The notes under the pieces: generated by a model
Told to the model about the DNA's origin: nothing
Database searches by the model: none
The model's input: the letters and a program-made list of their open reading frames with translations, nothing else
DNA from: Nitrospirota bacterium
GTDB taxonomy: Bacteria; Nitrospirota; Thermodesulfovibrionia; Thermodesulfovibrionales; UBA6898
DNA: 64,000 nt
NCBI GenBank assembly: GCA_016214855.1
Contig: JACRMT010000013.1
Span: 62,001 to 126,000 of the forward strand
Direction of reading: 5' to 3'
Shown here: positions 50,704 to 60,368 of the stretch, piece by piece
Layout of the letters: each line of letters begins with the position of its first letter
Numbering within the stretch: position 1 is the stretch's first letter
Translations under genes and position numbers: made by a program

Positions 50704-52521
50704 ATGAGACGCCAGACTAAGGCTTTTTTTTCTGCTTTATCCGAAGAGCTTACTGTCCCTAAGGCAGTCTCCTTTTTTTTCATGGTACTGCTGGTCGCCA
50801 ATCTGAGCGCTCTTGTTGACACGGTACTGCATCCGGATATCCCCTATTTTGATGAGGAACATCTGATCATCGGCGGAGCATATGCCCTGTTCCTCTCGGT
50901 CATGTTCCTGGTTTTAGTCGTCTATGTTACAAAGCTCAAAATGGCAGCAAAAACTCTCAGGGAGAGTGAGGAGAAATTCAAGGTTCTTGCTGAGAAATCG
51001 CCGAACATGATCTTTATCAACAAAAGAGGGCAGGTCGTATACACCAATGAGAAATGTTCGGAGCTCATGGGATATACAAAAGACGAATTTCTCTCTCCTG
51101 GTTTCGACTTTCTTACACTTATTGCTCCCGAATCCCTGGAATTGATAAAAAATGCATTCAGTCAACAGATGAAAGGCGAGGATGTACAGCCTTTCGAGTA
51201 TGGTCTGCTGACAAGAGAAGGCAAGAGAATTAACGCGATTGTTACTTCAAAAGTGTTCGAATATGAGGGCGAGACATCTGTTATCGGGATCGTGACCGAC
51301 ATTACCGAGCGAATAAAATTCGAAAATGCGCTAAAAGAAAGTGAAGAAAAGTTCCGTAACATCTTTGACCAGGCCAGAGACATTATTTTCACTGTTGGCC
51401 AGGATACGCTCTACACCTCCCTGAACGCAGCGTTCGAAAAGATCACGGGTTGGTCAAGAGATGAGTGGCTCGGCAAGTCCTTTGCGCCTATCCTTCACCC
51501 CGAAGACCTGTCAAAGGCGGTCAGCATTATGCAAAGACTGCTGCAGGGAGAGACAGTTGAAATGTTCGAGCTGCGTGTCCGCAAAAAATCGGGCGACTTT
51601 TTCATCGGCGAATTTACCGTTGCCCCGGTCAAACAGGGCGAGACCGTAATAGCACTCGGCCATGTCCGTGACATTTCTGAACGCAAATTGGATGAAGAAA
51701 AGATCCGCATACTGACCGGGAACCTCGAGTTGAAGGTCCAGGAAAGGACAAGGCAGTTGATCGAGGCCCAGGATGAACTGGTACGCAGGGAGAAGCTGGC
51801 CATCCTCGGGCAACTCTCAGGGAGCGTCGGACATGAACTGCGTAATCCGCTCGGCGTGATAAGCAATGCCGTCTATTTTCTGCAGACCGTGATGCCGGAT
51901 GCCGAGGAGAGGGTCAAGGAATACCTCGGCATTATCAAGAGCGAGGTCAGCGCCGCAGAGCGGATAATCACTGACCTCCTCGATTTCACGAGGACAAAGA
52001 CGCCCCAGTTCGAGTCTGTCCAGGTCAGCGAATTGATAAACCGGGGTCTGGCAAAATGCATATTCCCGGAAAATATTGCCCTTCAGCTTGACCTGTCGGA
52101 GACGCTCCCCATGGTAAAGGTCGATCCGCTGCATATGGAGCAGATTATGCAAAACCTGGTCACCAATGCAATTCAGGCAATGTCTGATGGGGGCGAGCTG
52201 AGGATAAGCGCAAAGAAGTGGATTGGAGGTTTGGGATCAGGAGTTAGAGAAAAAGAGCCGATCCCCAGTCCCCAATCTTCACTCCCTGACGGAAATTTCA
52301 TCGAAATTTCCGTAGCCGACACCGGCGGGGGAATAGCTCCCGAAATCATGTCAAGACTCTTCCAGCCTCTGTTTTCCACAAAGGCGCGCGGGATCGGGCT
52401 CGGACTGATCGTCTCGAAAAATCTTGCAGAGGCAAACGGCGGAAGGATCGAAGTAGAAAGCCGCTTGGGCAAGGGAACAACATTTACCCTGATACTGCCG
52501 GCTGCCGGAAACAGGCAATAG
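50704..52521 (+). CDS. Sensor histidine kinase with two PAS domains
   Basis: 605 residues from ATG 50704, which has AGAGGAAA upstream; ATG 50665 overlaps the previous stop. Two membrane helices (about 25-45 and 62-82) are followed by two PAS domains (about 90-210, 215-335) and a coiled coil. Phospho-acceptor His is in GSVGHELRNPLGVISNAVYF (about 378). The ATPase domain ends in GIGLGLIVSKNLAEANGG. It carries a repeat-like loop before [13 protein letters not shown] (DNA 52216-52295). Its HisKA type matches the kinase at 53438. Confidence 0.88.
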   Translation: MRRQTKAFFSALSEELTVPKAVSFFFMVLLVANLSALVDTVLHPDIPYFDEEHLIIGGAYALFLSVMFLVLVVYVTKLKMAAKTLRESEEKFKVLAEKSPNMIFINKRGQVVYTNEKCSELMGYTKDEFLSPGFDFLTLIAPESLELIKNAFSQQMKGEDVQPFEYGLLTREGKRINAIVTSKVFEYEGETSVIGIVTDITERIKFENALKESEEKFRNIFDQARDIIFTVGQDTLYTSLNAAFEKITGWSRDEWLGKSFAPILHPEDLSKAVSIMQRLLQGETVEMFELRVRKKSGDFFIGEFTVAPVKQGETVIALGHVRDISERKLDEEKIRILTGNLELKVQERTRQLIEAQDELVRREKLAILGQLSGSVGHELRNPLGVISNAVYFLQTVMPDAEERVKEYLGIIKSEVSAAERIITDLLDFTRTKTPQFESVQVSELINRGLAKCIFPENIALQLDLSETLPMVKVDPLHMEQIMQNLVTNAIQAMSDGGELRISAKKWIGGLGSGVREKEPIPSPQSSLPDGNFIEISVADTGGGIAPEIMSRLFQPLFSTKARGIGLGLIVSKNLAEANGGRIEVESRLGKGTTFTLILPAAGNRQ

Positions 52522-52577
52522 AGGGAAACAGGGTGGGCGACAAAACAAAGGTCATTGGCGTGGTTTAAGGAGAAATT

Positions 52578-53438
52578 ATGAAATGCCGGACCGTTGCAGA
52601 CAAGCTCTTGTTGATCGTTCTTTCGATTTTGGCTGTTGCAGTATTCCCTGTGCTACCCGGAAGAGGGCGTCTCTCTGCCGCGCATCCCGAGACGATCAAG
52701 ATAGGAGGAACCGGTGGGGCGATCGGCAGCATGAAGGAACTCGCCCTGGCCTACCAGAAGAGACATCCGGGCACTGTCATCAGGATTATCCCTCATATGG
52801 GAACCAGAGGCGGGATAAAGGCGGTGCTTGATGGGGCACTCGATATAGGACTTGCCGGCAGAAAACTCTCGTCGCAGGAACTGCAACAGGATCTTCTGGA
52901 ATACGAATATGCGTGGAGTCCATTTGTATTCGTGACTGCAGGGTCGGGGAAGAGAATAGACCTCACAACTGATACGGTCGCAAAGATCTACCGGGGCGAG
53001 ATCGGGAAGTGGCCTGACGGGACCCCCGTCAGACTTTTATTGCGGCCGCAGGGCGATATTGATACGATCATGCTGAAGGCCATGTCACAGGAGGTCAGGG
53101 ATGCGGTGATCGTGGCAGAGTCCCGTAAGGGGCTAATGATTGCTATGGACGACATGCAGAACTGCGACATGCTCGAAAAGATCAAAGGCGCTTTCGGCAC
53201 ATCTACGCTGACCCAGATTATTGCTGAAAAAAGGTCGATCACCGCACTTCCCTTCAACGGGGTCACACCCGATATCGCGGCCATGGTCGCAGGCAGGTAT
53301 CCCTACTACAAGCCGTTTCACCTGTTCATTGGTCCCAAATCCTCGCCGCTTTCACAGGCATTCATCGAATTTGTGAAGTCGCCCGAGGGGAAGCGGATTC
53401 TGACCCAAACCGGAAACCATGTTCCTGGGGCAAAATAA
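52578..53438 (+). CDS. PstS-like periplasmic substrate-binding protein
   Basis: 286 residues. Signal peptide (about 1-35). The phosphate-binding-protein-like fold shows IKIGGTGGAIGSMKELALAY, DIGLAGRKLSSQE and FGTSTLTQIIAEKRSITALP, then FIEFVKSPEGKRILTQTG at the end. It has no transporter genes. Its stop overlaps the start of a membrane kinase (TAATG), which suggests it feeds ligand to that kinase. The ligand may be phosphate, another oxyanion or something else. Confidence 0.82.
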   Translation: MKCRTVADKLLLIVLSILAVAVFPVLPGRGRLSAAHPETIKIGGTGGAIGSMKELALAYQKRHPGTVIRIIPHMGTRGGIKAVLDGALDIGLAGRKLSSQELQQDLLEYEYAWSPFVFVTAGSGKRIDLTTDTVAKIYRGEIGKWPDGTPVRLLLRPQGDIDTIMLKAMSQEVRDAVIVAESRKGLMIAMDDMQNCDMLEKIKGAFGTSTLTQIIAEKRSITALPFNGVTPDIAAMVAGRYPYYKPFHLFIGPKSSPLSQAFIEFVKSPEGKRILTQTGNHVPGAK

Positions 53439-55522
53439 TGGCCGCGATCCAAAAGCTGACAAAACTCTCGACCCTTCTTGCCTTCCTGCTGGCCGTGCTG
53501 ATTTCGATCGGACTTCCAACTGGCTATTACCTTCTCGGGTATCAGAACCAGAGAGCGGTCATTCAGACAGAGGCGTATATGAACTCGATCTTCCTGTCCG
53601 AGGCGATCAGCGAGAGCCCTGAATATTGGCGATATGAGGAACACAGGATCTCTGAAGTCCTCTCATATCACACCACGAGGCTCTTTGACCAAATGCGCAG
53701 CGTTGTTGACACCGACAACGCGGTCATCGCACGGAGTGGAGAGACTATTGCTCCGCCTCTTCTCACGGTTTCGCACGACCTGTACGACTCCGGGCGAGTA
53801 GTCGGCCGGATAGAGATAACCACTTCACTTCGTCCACTTCTGACAAAGACACTTTTTGCGGCTGTTCCCGGTCTTTTCTTCGGCATGCTTGTTTTTGCCA
53901 CACTGAAGTATTTTCCGCTCCGCGCCCTGTCAACAGCGCTGCGGGCTATCTATGAGGAGAAGGAAAAGGCACAGGCGATCCTGAACAACGTTCCGGATAT
54001 GGCCTGGCTGAAGGACAGAGAGGGCCGGTATATCTCGGCCAACGGTCCGTTCTGCAGAATCTGCGGTGTGGATCCGAACAAGCTGCCGGGCAAGACTGAC
54101 CTCGATCTCTGGCCGCGCGCCCTTGCCGACAAATACCGCCTCGACGACAGGGAGGTGATGGAGACCGGAAGATCTAAACAGATAGAGGAACAGATCATCG
54201 ACACTGGAGGCAGAACGACCTGGATATCAACGATAAAAACACCTATCTTCAGTGAAGGTGGCGAAGTTATCGGCACGACCGGCATAGCACGGGACTTTAC
54301 TGAGCGCAGGCAGATCGAAAAGGAGTTGAGAGCGAGCGAAGAGAAGTACAGAAGCGTTGTCGATAACGTCGGGATCGGGATAGCGCTCATCAGTCCGAAT
54401 ATGGAGATCCTCTCCTTGAACAAGCAGATGCAGGACTGGTTCCCAGCTCTCGATGCATCCCACAGACCGATCTGCTTCCAATCATTCAACAGCCCCCCGA
54501 GGTCGGGGATATGCTCGTACTGTCCGACAGCCATTACCCTGAAGGATGGACTGGTACACGAGTCCATTACCGAAACACCAACGCAAGGTGGAGTGATAAA
54601 TTTCAGGGTGGTCTCCTCACCCCTCAAAGACAGTGAGGGGAATGTGACCGCCGCGATCGAGCTGGTGGAAGATATCACGGCGCGTAAACGTGCTGAAGCA
54701 GAGATCAAGAGGCTGAATGATGAACTTGAACTCAAGGTTCAGGAAAAAACACGGCAGCTTCTGGATGCCCAGGAAGAACTGGTGCGAAATGAGAAGCTTT
54801 CTATTCTCGGCCAACTCGCCGGAAGCGTGGGCCACGAACTGCGCAACCCTCTTGGCGTTATGAATAATGCCATATATTTTCTGAAGACCGTATTGCCGCA
54901 GGCTGATGAAACGGTGCGTGAATATCTGAACATGATAAAAAACGAAATAGACAACGCCGAGCGCATCATCACGGACCTGCTGGATTTTTCACGCACTAAG
55001 ACACCCCAGATCAGATCCATAACTGTCTATGAACTGCTCAGCACCAGCATGGGAAGATGTACTGTTCCTGAAAATGTGAAGATCGAGACGGACATCCCTG
55101 ACAGACTGCCGCTGCTCAAGGTTGATCCTTTTCAGATAACGCAGGTATTTCAGAATCTGATAACGAATGCCTGCCAGGCCATGCCAAAAGGGGGCATACT
55201 GCGGATCAGTGCGAAGAATGTCGTTAGGGATCTCGGAACAGGGATTAGTGAAAAAGGACAGACCCCGAACGCCCTGACCACGGCCCCTGAGAGAACTTTC
55301 ATTGAAATTACCGCAGCTGACACAGGAGAGGGAATATCTCCTGAAAACATGAACAGGATCTTTCAGCCGCTCTTTACGACAAAGGCAAAGGGTATAGGTC
55401 TTGGTCTCATAGTTTCCAAGAGACTCACAGAGGTCAATGGCGGAACTATAGGGGTAGATAGCAGGCCGGGCAAGGGGACAACATTTACCGTGATGCTGCC
55501 TGCTGAAGGCAAAGAAAAATAG
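53438..55522 (+). CDS. Sensor histidine kinase coupled to the PstS-like protein
   Basis: 694 residues. Helix 1 (about 10-30), a periplasmic domain of roughly 110 residues, helix 2 (about 138-157), two PAS domains (about 175-290, 300-430), and a coiled coil. Phospho-acceptor His is in GSVGHELRNPLGVMNNAIYF (about 467). ATPase end: GIGLGLIVSKRLTEVNGG. It is translationally coupled to the binding protein and followed by a double receiver gene, which may be its phosphate acceptor. A repeat-like loop lies at DNA 55216-55292. Confidence 0.88.
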   Translation: MAAIQKLTKLSTLLAFLLAVLISIGLPTGYYLLGYQNQRAVIQTEAYMNSIFLSEAISESPEYWRYEEHRISEVLSYHTTRLFDQMRSVVDTDNAVIARSGETIAPPLLTVSHDLYDSGRVVGRIEITTSLRPLLTKTLFAAVPGLFFGMLVFATLKYFPLRALSTALRAIYEEKEKAQAILNNVPDMAWLKDREGRYISANGPFCRICGVDPNKLPGKTDLDLWPRALADKYRLDDREVMETGRSKQIEEQIIDTGGRTTWISTIKTPIFSEGGEVIGTTGIARDFTERRQIEKELRASEEKYRSVVDNVGIGIALISPNMEILSLNKQMQDWFPALDASHRPICFQSFNSPPRSGICSYCPTAITLKDGLVHESITETPTQGGVINFRVVSSPLKDSEGNVTAAIELVEDITARKRAEAEIKRLNDELELKVQEKTRQLLDAQEELVRNEKLSILGQLAGSVGHELRNPLGVMNNAIYFLKTVLPQADETVREYLNMIKNEIDNAERIITDLLDFSRTKTPQIRSITVYELLSTSMGRCTVPENVKIETDIPDRLPLLKVDPFQITQVFQNLITNACQAMPKGGILRISAKNVVRDLGTGISEKGQTPNALTTAPERTFIEITAADTGEGISPENMNRIFQPLFTTKAKGIGLGLIVSKRLTEVNGGTIGVDSRPGKGTTFTVMLPAEGKEK

Positions 55523-55546
55523 TAAGAGGCCAAAAGGGGACAAAAA

Positions 55547-56305
55547 ATGGGGAACAGAACAAAAGTGCTGGTGGTGGATGACGACCAGAGGATGGTCAGG
55601 ACGATCTGTGATATCCTGAAGGTGAAAGGCCACGAAGCGTTAGCGGCATATTCAGGAGAGGAGGCGGTTGAAAAAGTGAGGTCCGATAATCCTGACTGTG
55701 TGCTGATGGACATGAAGATGCCCGGCCTGAACGGGACCGAGACGCTCAGCGCGATCAAGGCCCTTTCCCCCGGCCTGCCGGTTGTCTTGATGAGCGCCTA
55801 TGCCTCAGAGGAGCAGATCGCCTGTGCCAGACAGCAGGGGGCATATGCGGTGCTCGCAAAACCGATAGACATGGGCGCCATCATCTCTTTTCTCTCCCTG
55901 CTCAGAAAAGAAGACAGCGTTCTGATCGTCGATGATGATCCGGGCTTCTGCAAAACTCTTGGAGACGTACTTACGTCGCGGGGATATCGTGTTGAGACAG
56001 AAGGCGACCCCAACAAGGTTCTGGGGCATATGGAGCAGGACTACAAGCTGGTTGTTCTTCTCGATCTCAAACTCGGAAACAGTGACGGGCTTGATGTCCT
56101 CAAATCCATACGGACCAAATATCCCACAAAACCGGTCGTGCTGGTGACCGGATATAAAGAAGATGTCGGGAGCTCTATAGAAAAAGGAATGAAGATAGGT
56201 GCATACACCTGTCTGTACAAACCGTTTGCAGCGGATGTGCTGATCGAATCCATTGAAGAAATAAGCATAATGAAACGCTCTGCTGTCCTTGAGCAGATAT
56301 ATTAG
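55547..56305 (+). CDS. Double-receiver response regulator
   Basis: 252 residues, two receivers joined end to end. First: LVVDDDQRMVRTICDIL, phospho-Asp in CVLMDMKMPGLNGTE (about 58), LAKPIDM. Second: VLIVDDDPGFCKTLGDVL, phospho-Asp in VVLLDLKLGNSDGLD (about 174), LYKPFAA. No output domain, so it is likely a relay protein in this block. Confidence 0.88.
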   Translation: MGNRTKVLVVDDDQRMVRTICDILKVKGHEALAAYSGEEAVEKVRSDNPDCVLMDMKMPGLNGTETLSAIKALSPGLPVVLMSAYASEEQIACARQQGAYAVLAKPIDMGAIISFLSLLRKEDSVLIVDDDPGFCKTLGDVLTSRGYRVETEGDPNKVLGHMEQDYKLVVLLDLKLGNSDGLDVLKSIRTKYPTKPVVLVTGYKEDVGSSIEKGMKIGAYTCLYKPFAADVLIESIEEISIMKRSAVLEQIY

Positions 56306-56323
56306 CAGAGGAGGACCGGGGTC

Positions 56324-57601
56324 ATGACAACGGACAAGTTCAGTATACTGATCATTGACGATGACACTAATCTGAGAAGAACTCTCGCAGACATCCTCTC
56401 GGTAAAAGGATATCAGACCCTTGCGGCCAAGGACGGGTCTGAGGGACTTGCGCTGCTCGGCCTGCATACAGTTCATCTGGCCCTTGTTGACCTTCGTCTG
56501 CCTGACATGTCCGGGCTTGAAATACTGAAGATCATCAGGGCTGATCATCCACATACCGAGGTGATCATCCTGACCGGAAATGCAACCCTTGATTCAGCTA
56601 TCGAGGCAACGAATAAGGGGGCCTTTTCCTATCTGCAGAAGCCGTATGACATTGACCAGTTGATGCTGCATATAAAACGCTCGATCGAAAAACAGCAGGC
56701 CGAAGAAAAGATCAGACAGTATCAGGGTCATCTGGAAGAGCTTGTGCGTGAAAGGACCTGTGAACTCGAGACTGCCATGGAGGCTGCCGAGGCAGGGAAC
56801 CGCGCAAAGACAGAATTCATAGCAAATATGAGCCACGAGATAAGGACGCCGCTCAATGCCATCATAGGTTTTTCCGAGGTCCTCAGGGACGGTATCCTGG
56901 GATTGCTCAATAAAGAACAGACCGAATATATGAACGACATTGTCAGGAACGGCAGACACCTCCTCGAACTTATCCTGAACGTCCTCGCGGTTGCCGAAGC
57001 AGAATCAGACAGAATGAAGCTCAGATCGGACAAAATAAGACTGAAGGATATCTTCGTCTCAGCCCTGTCTCTGGTAAGAGATGAGGCCATGCGAAAGGAT
57101 ATTCTGACGGATTACAAAATATCGGCCGAGGCAGATATAGACATAGAGGCAGACGGTTCCCGGCTTCAGCAGGTCATGGTCAGTCTGCTCGATAACGCCG
57201 TAAAATTCACGCCAGCGGGCGGCTCGGTGAAGGTAACTGCACGGAGAATGCCTGGGGATTGGAGATCGGAGACCGGCAGAGATGATACGGATATTAAGAC
57301 CAGAATCGCAAACCCTGACACTGATCTCATCGAGATCAGTGTCGCTGACACCGGCATCGGTATTAAACCGGAGGATATACTAAAGCTTTTCAGGCCGTTC
57401 CAGCAGCTCGAAGCGCCCTACACCAAGAGATACAGGGGAACCGGTCTCGGACTGCTCCTGGCAAAGAAATTAATCGAACTGCATGGCGGCAAGATACGGG
57501 TCGAGAGCGAGTTCGGCAAAGGCAGCACCTTCACCTTTGTGATACCGGTGAAACAGACATGCGATAACAGAGCAAGAACCGTCATTGAGGACAAAAAATA
57601 A
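56324..57601 (+). CDS. Receiver-histidine kinase (REC-HisKA-HATPase)
   Basis: 425 residues, no membrane helix. N-terminal receiver ([16 protein letters not shown]; phospho-Asp in [15 protein letters not shown], about 58), coiled coil, phospho-acceptor His in [20 protein letters not shown] (about 172), and ATPase with [18 protein letters not shown]. The HisKA closely resembles that of the 47103 kinase. It is the last gene of the block and is preceded by GAGGAGG. Confidence 0.9.
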   Translation: MTTDKFSILIIDDDTNLRRTLADILSVKGYQTLAAKDGSEGLALLGLHTVHLALVDLRLPDMSGLEILKIIRADHPHTEVIILTGNATLDSAIEATNKGAFSYLQKPYDIDQLMLHIKRSIEKQQAEEKIRQYQGHLEELVRERTCELETAMEAAEAGNRAKTEFIANMSHEIRTPLNAIIGFSEVLRDGILGLLNKEQTEYMNDIVRNGRHLLELILNVLAVAEAESDRMKLRSDKIRLKDIFVSALSLVRDEAMRKDILTDYKISAEADIDIEADGSRLQQVMVSLLDNAVKFTPAGGSVKVTARRMPGDWRSETGRDDTDIKTRIANPDTDLIEISVADTGIGIKPEDILKLFRPFQQLEAPYTKRYRGTGLGLLLAKKLIELHGGKIRVESEFGKGSTFTFVIPVKQTCDNRARTVIEDKK

Positions 57602-57641
57602 GGAGTCTGTCTCAACCAGACATCAGGTCATTTCCCGTGCA

Positions 57642-58361
57642 TCAAGCCCTGTATCTCTTCGCCCTGTAATAGCCAAGAATCTTTTTCATCGCCAATGGGA
57701 ACACCCCAAGCAGCACAAATGAGATGATCAGCCCGGGCGAGAGAATGCCTTTGAGCGAATCGATCCTGCCGAGTTCCTTTCCGGCATTCACGTAGACCAG
57801 TGTGCCCGGCAGCATACCCAGCTGCGATACCCAGTAGAAGGTCTTGAGAGGCATCTTCGTCAGCCCCATCAGAAGGTTGATCATAAAGAACGGGAAGACC
57901 GGTATCAGGCGGAGGGTAAAAAGATAAAAAGAGCCGTCCTCTGCTATCCCCCTGTCTACAACAGAGAGCCTGTCGCCGAACTTCTTCTGGACCCAGTCCC
58001 TGAGGATATAACGCGATACAAAGCAGGCGAGCGTTGCGCCGATGCTGCTTGCAAAGGATATGATGACCGTACCTGTCCAGAGGCCGAAGAGCGCTCCGCC
58101 TGCAAGGGTCATAACGGTTGCGCCGGGAAGAGAAAGGGCAGTAACGACAATATACACCGCCATATAGACCGCAATGACCACAGGACCGTGATCTGCATAG
58201 AGTGCAATTAAGCGCTGTTGGGATGCCTTGACTGAGGCCAGGCTCAGGAGATCACCGAGAACATAGATCCTGAGTACCATTGCGACGGCAATGATCATTG
58301 CAGCGAGAGTTACTTTTCTTATCGCTTCGCGGCTCATATCACATGCCCTATACCATGACAT
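57642..58361 (-). CDS. TVP38/TMEM64 (DedA-like) membrane protein
   Basis: 239 residues from ATG 58361, which has GGGAG just upstream; ATG 58337 is an alternative. About six hydrophobic segments. Typical VTT-domain stretches: LSLPGATVMTLAGGALFG (about 78), FASSIGATLACFVSRYILRDW (about 103), RLIPVFPFFMINLLMG (about 153). Such proteins are linked to lipid scrambling or membrane homeostasis. It follows the DUF3047-like gene by 10 bases. Confidence 0.85.
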   Translation of the reverse strand: MSWYRACDMSREAIRKVTLAAMIIAVAMVLRIYVLGDLLSLASVKASQQRLIALYADHGPVVIAVYMAVYIVVTALSLPGATVMTLAGGALFGLWTGTVIISFASSIGATLACFVSRYILRDWVQKKFGDRLSVVDRGIAEDGSFYLFTLRLIPVFPFFMINLLMGLTKMPLKTFYWVSQLGMLPGTLVYVNAGKELGRIDSLKGILSPGLIISFVLLGVFPLAMKKILGYYRAKRYRA

Positions 58362-58371
58362 GCTCTCCCTG

Positions 58372-59091
58372 TCATCTGAACACCTCAATATAGTCGACGA
58401 ACGATTCAGAGCTTTCACCCGTGTTGTCCGAGTCGTTCATGATCGCGATACTTGCAAGAGCTGGCGGCTTTGTGCCGAACGCCTTTTGATAGTCGTCAAG
58501 GATATCGATCTCCTCTTCGAGCCACCGGCCGGCCTTTTCCGGCCCTGCCTCAAGAAGAATCATCTTCGCCTCATCAGCATACGCGTTGGTGATAATGCGT
58601 TCCGCATGCTTCCTGTTCGCCCAGATATAGTTCAGGCTGCTGTGAGGCGGATATTCGCCATAGATCCGTTTGGCAAGGCCGTATTTTATCATCTGGCCAA
58701 AAGCAGCTGCATCCGGATCATACTTGAAGATGATATAGATACGAATGGGATAGTCGTCTCCGGACTTCGACCGTTCATCCCCTTTTGCATAAATATTGCT
58801 GACCTTCCAGCGCCACCGTACCTTTGGGTAATCATATACGCTGAACTCCTTCTTGTAGATGATCCCTGATGCCGAGGCATTGCTCTCAGCCTTGAGAAGG
58901 CTGTCAGGGCCATCCTTGACAATGGTATATCTGGAGTGCTGCTTTATCTTAGGGAAAAAAAGCGGCCTCCAGTTTTCGAGATCGTTGAAATCTTCCCGCA
59001 GAAAAACCGATCGTGTTTCGGCTGATGCGGCAGCAATGCAAAGAACAGACAGAAGAAAAAGAACAACGGCACATGAGAGCAGTCTTTTCAT
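58372..59091 (-). CDS. Secreted DUF3047-like protein
   Basis: 239 residues with a signal peptide (about 1-24, ending ASA). Beta-rich mature part with LREDFNDLENWRPLFFPKI near the start, VRWRWKVSNIY, then DDYPIRIYIIFKYD and AIMNDSDNTGESSESFVDYI at the end, which is the DUF3047 pattern as I remember it. The fold resembles jelly-roll carbohydrate-binding modules, but no function is established. It is probably in an operon with the TVP38-like gene. Confidence 0.75.
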   Translation of the reverse strand: MKRLLSCAVVLFLLSVLCIAAASAETRSVFLREDFNDLENWRPLFFPKIKQHSRYTIVKDGPDSLLKAESNASASGIIYKKEFSVYDYPKVRWRWKVSNIYAKGDERSKSGDDYPIRIYIIFKYDPDAAAFGQMIKYGLAKRIYGEYPPHSSLNYIWANRKHAERIITNAYADEAKMILLEAGPEKAGRWLEEEIDILDDYQKAFGTKPPALASIAIMNDSDNTGESSESFVDYIEVFR

Positions 59092-59145
59092 ATCGTTATC
59101 CTGATGATTCCGCAGGCCAACTGCCTGCTACCGGATCGAGCCGGT

Positions 59146-60081
59146 TCACGTGAACCCCTGACCCGCAGTGCAGGCGAAACAGTGATCGCCGACCGCAATG
59201 GTTCGCCCGGACAGCGCATCAAGGTCAAAAGTGCGTATATGCTGCGGGCAGCCTTCATCAGGCGGAATATCAAGGACCTGGTTAAAATCGCAGTCATAGA
59301 TTCTGCCGTCCCACCCCACGCTGACCATGGACCGGCACATGAGGCCAGGCAGCGCATCAGCATTAAAGGAGCATTTAAGGAGTTCATGATACTGCTCCTC
59401 TTTTCCTGCCTGTTCAAGGACCTTCGAGAACCTGCCGATAGCCATATTTGCAAAGGTAAAGAGACGGTCAAAGGAGATGCCGTGGACCTCCAGGAGAACC
59501 TTTTTATAATCTCTTTCGAGCAGTGCCTGCGAAGAGGGAAGAAAAGCCCCTCCCGGGTTGTACACCAGATTGAGCAGTCGGTGTGCATTGCCTGTTCCAT
59601 ACCCGATCGCATTCAGCCGCTTCAGGGCATGGATGCTCTTTGCAAACGCACCCTTCCCCCTCATGCTGTCCACATTACCTTCCGTGTAGCAGGGCAGGGA
59701 GCCTGTTATCTCAAGATCATGACTGCTGAACAGTTCATAGAGATATTCGTATCGGGGATCAGCGAGCACGGTAAAATTGCTGCGGACAATAACATGGCTG
59801 CCTAATCTCCTGCCCTCCTCGACCAAAAAAACAAAGTTCGGGTTCAGCTCCGGCGCACCACCCGTAATGTCGAGTGCACTGATCTTATTGTCCCTCAATA
59901 CAGAGAGCACCATTTCAGCGGTTTCTCTCTTCATCGACTCTGTACGCAGAGATCCGGCCTCGACATGGCAGTGGAAGCAGGACATGTTGCAGACATAACC
60001 GAGATTGACCTGAAGCGTTGATACGGAAACCGCCTTGAGCGGTCCAGACTGGAGGGCACTGACCTTGTCCTGAAATCTCAT
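59146..60081 (-). CDS. arsS: ArsS-like radical SAM protein (arsenosugar biosynthesis type)
   Basis: 311 residues. The radical SAM motif is C-x3-C-x2-C in GYVCNMSCFHCHVEAG (about 31), followed by ALDITGGAPELNPNF (about 69), and the DUF3641-type C-terminal part has NLVYNPGGAFLPSSQ, ALPGLMCRSMVSVGWDGRIYDCDFNQ (as two stretches) and DHCFACTAGQG. Known ArsS works with ArsM to make arsenosugars. No arsM or ars gene is nearby. The frame stops at GQGFT, just short of the Ser-Ser-Cys-Gly-Gly end I recall for family members. Confidence 0.8.
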   Translation of the reverse strand: MRFQDKVSALQSGPLKAVSVSTLQVNLGYVCNMSCFHCHVEAGSLRTESMKRETAEMVLSVLRDNKISALDITGGAPELNPNFVFLVEEGRRLGSHVIVRSNFTVLADPRYEYLYELFSSHDLEITGSLPCYTEGNVDSMRGKGAFAKSIHALKRLNAIGYGTGNAHRLLNLVYNPGGAFLPSSQALLERDYKKVLLEVHGISFDRLFTFANMAIGRFSKVLEQAGKEEQYHELLKCSFNADALPGLMCRSMVSVGWDGRIYDCDFNQVLDIPPDEGCPQHIRTFDLDALSGRTIAVGDHCFACTAGQGFT

Positions 60082-60169
60082 GCCTTCATTTTACCAGCTT
60101 CCGGGTCATGTTGGATATGATTATCACGTTGTATTCGTAAGCATTCAGGTATGAGGGGACAGATTCAAT

Positions 60170-60260
60170 ATCCCCTCCTTACCAAGGAGGGGCATGGGGA
60201 GGTTTTGGTTCATTTTCCAATACCCCACCCGACCTCCCCTTGGAAAGGGGAGGAGATTTA
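60170..60260. repeat. GC-rich double-hairpin element between arsS and gnd
   Basis: Two hairpins: CCCCTCCTTACCAAGGAGGGG and CCTCCCCTTGGAAAGGGGAGG. The family resemblance to the other copies is in layout and in the GGAGATTTA end. No other feature is seen in 60082-60368 apart from the promoter-like site near the gene. Confidence 0.65.
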
Positions 60261-60330
60261 CCCCTTACAACTGAGTGGTTACTTTTATTCAGGCACGACA
60301 CAAAAATAGTTAAGGCAGGCTCCTGCATTT

Positions 60331-60348
60331 CTGATACAATTTTATCAG
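60331..60348 (+). promoter_or_regulatory. Extended -10 promoter within a small palindrome, upstream of gnd
   Basis: TGATACAAT fits an extended -10 element, and CTGATA-CAATTT-TATCAG is a perfect palindrome over it. It lies 21 bases before the gnd start. Regulation of the pentose-phosphate operon from here is possible. Confidence 0.4.
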
Positions 60349-60368
60349 CATCAGCAAACGGAGGAACT

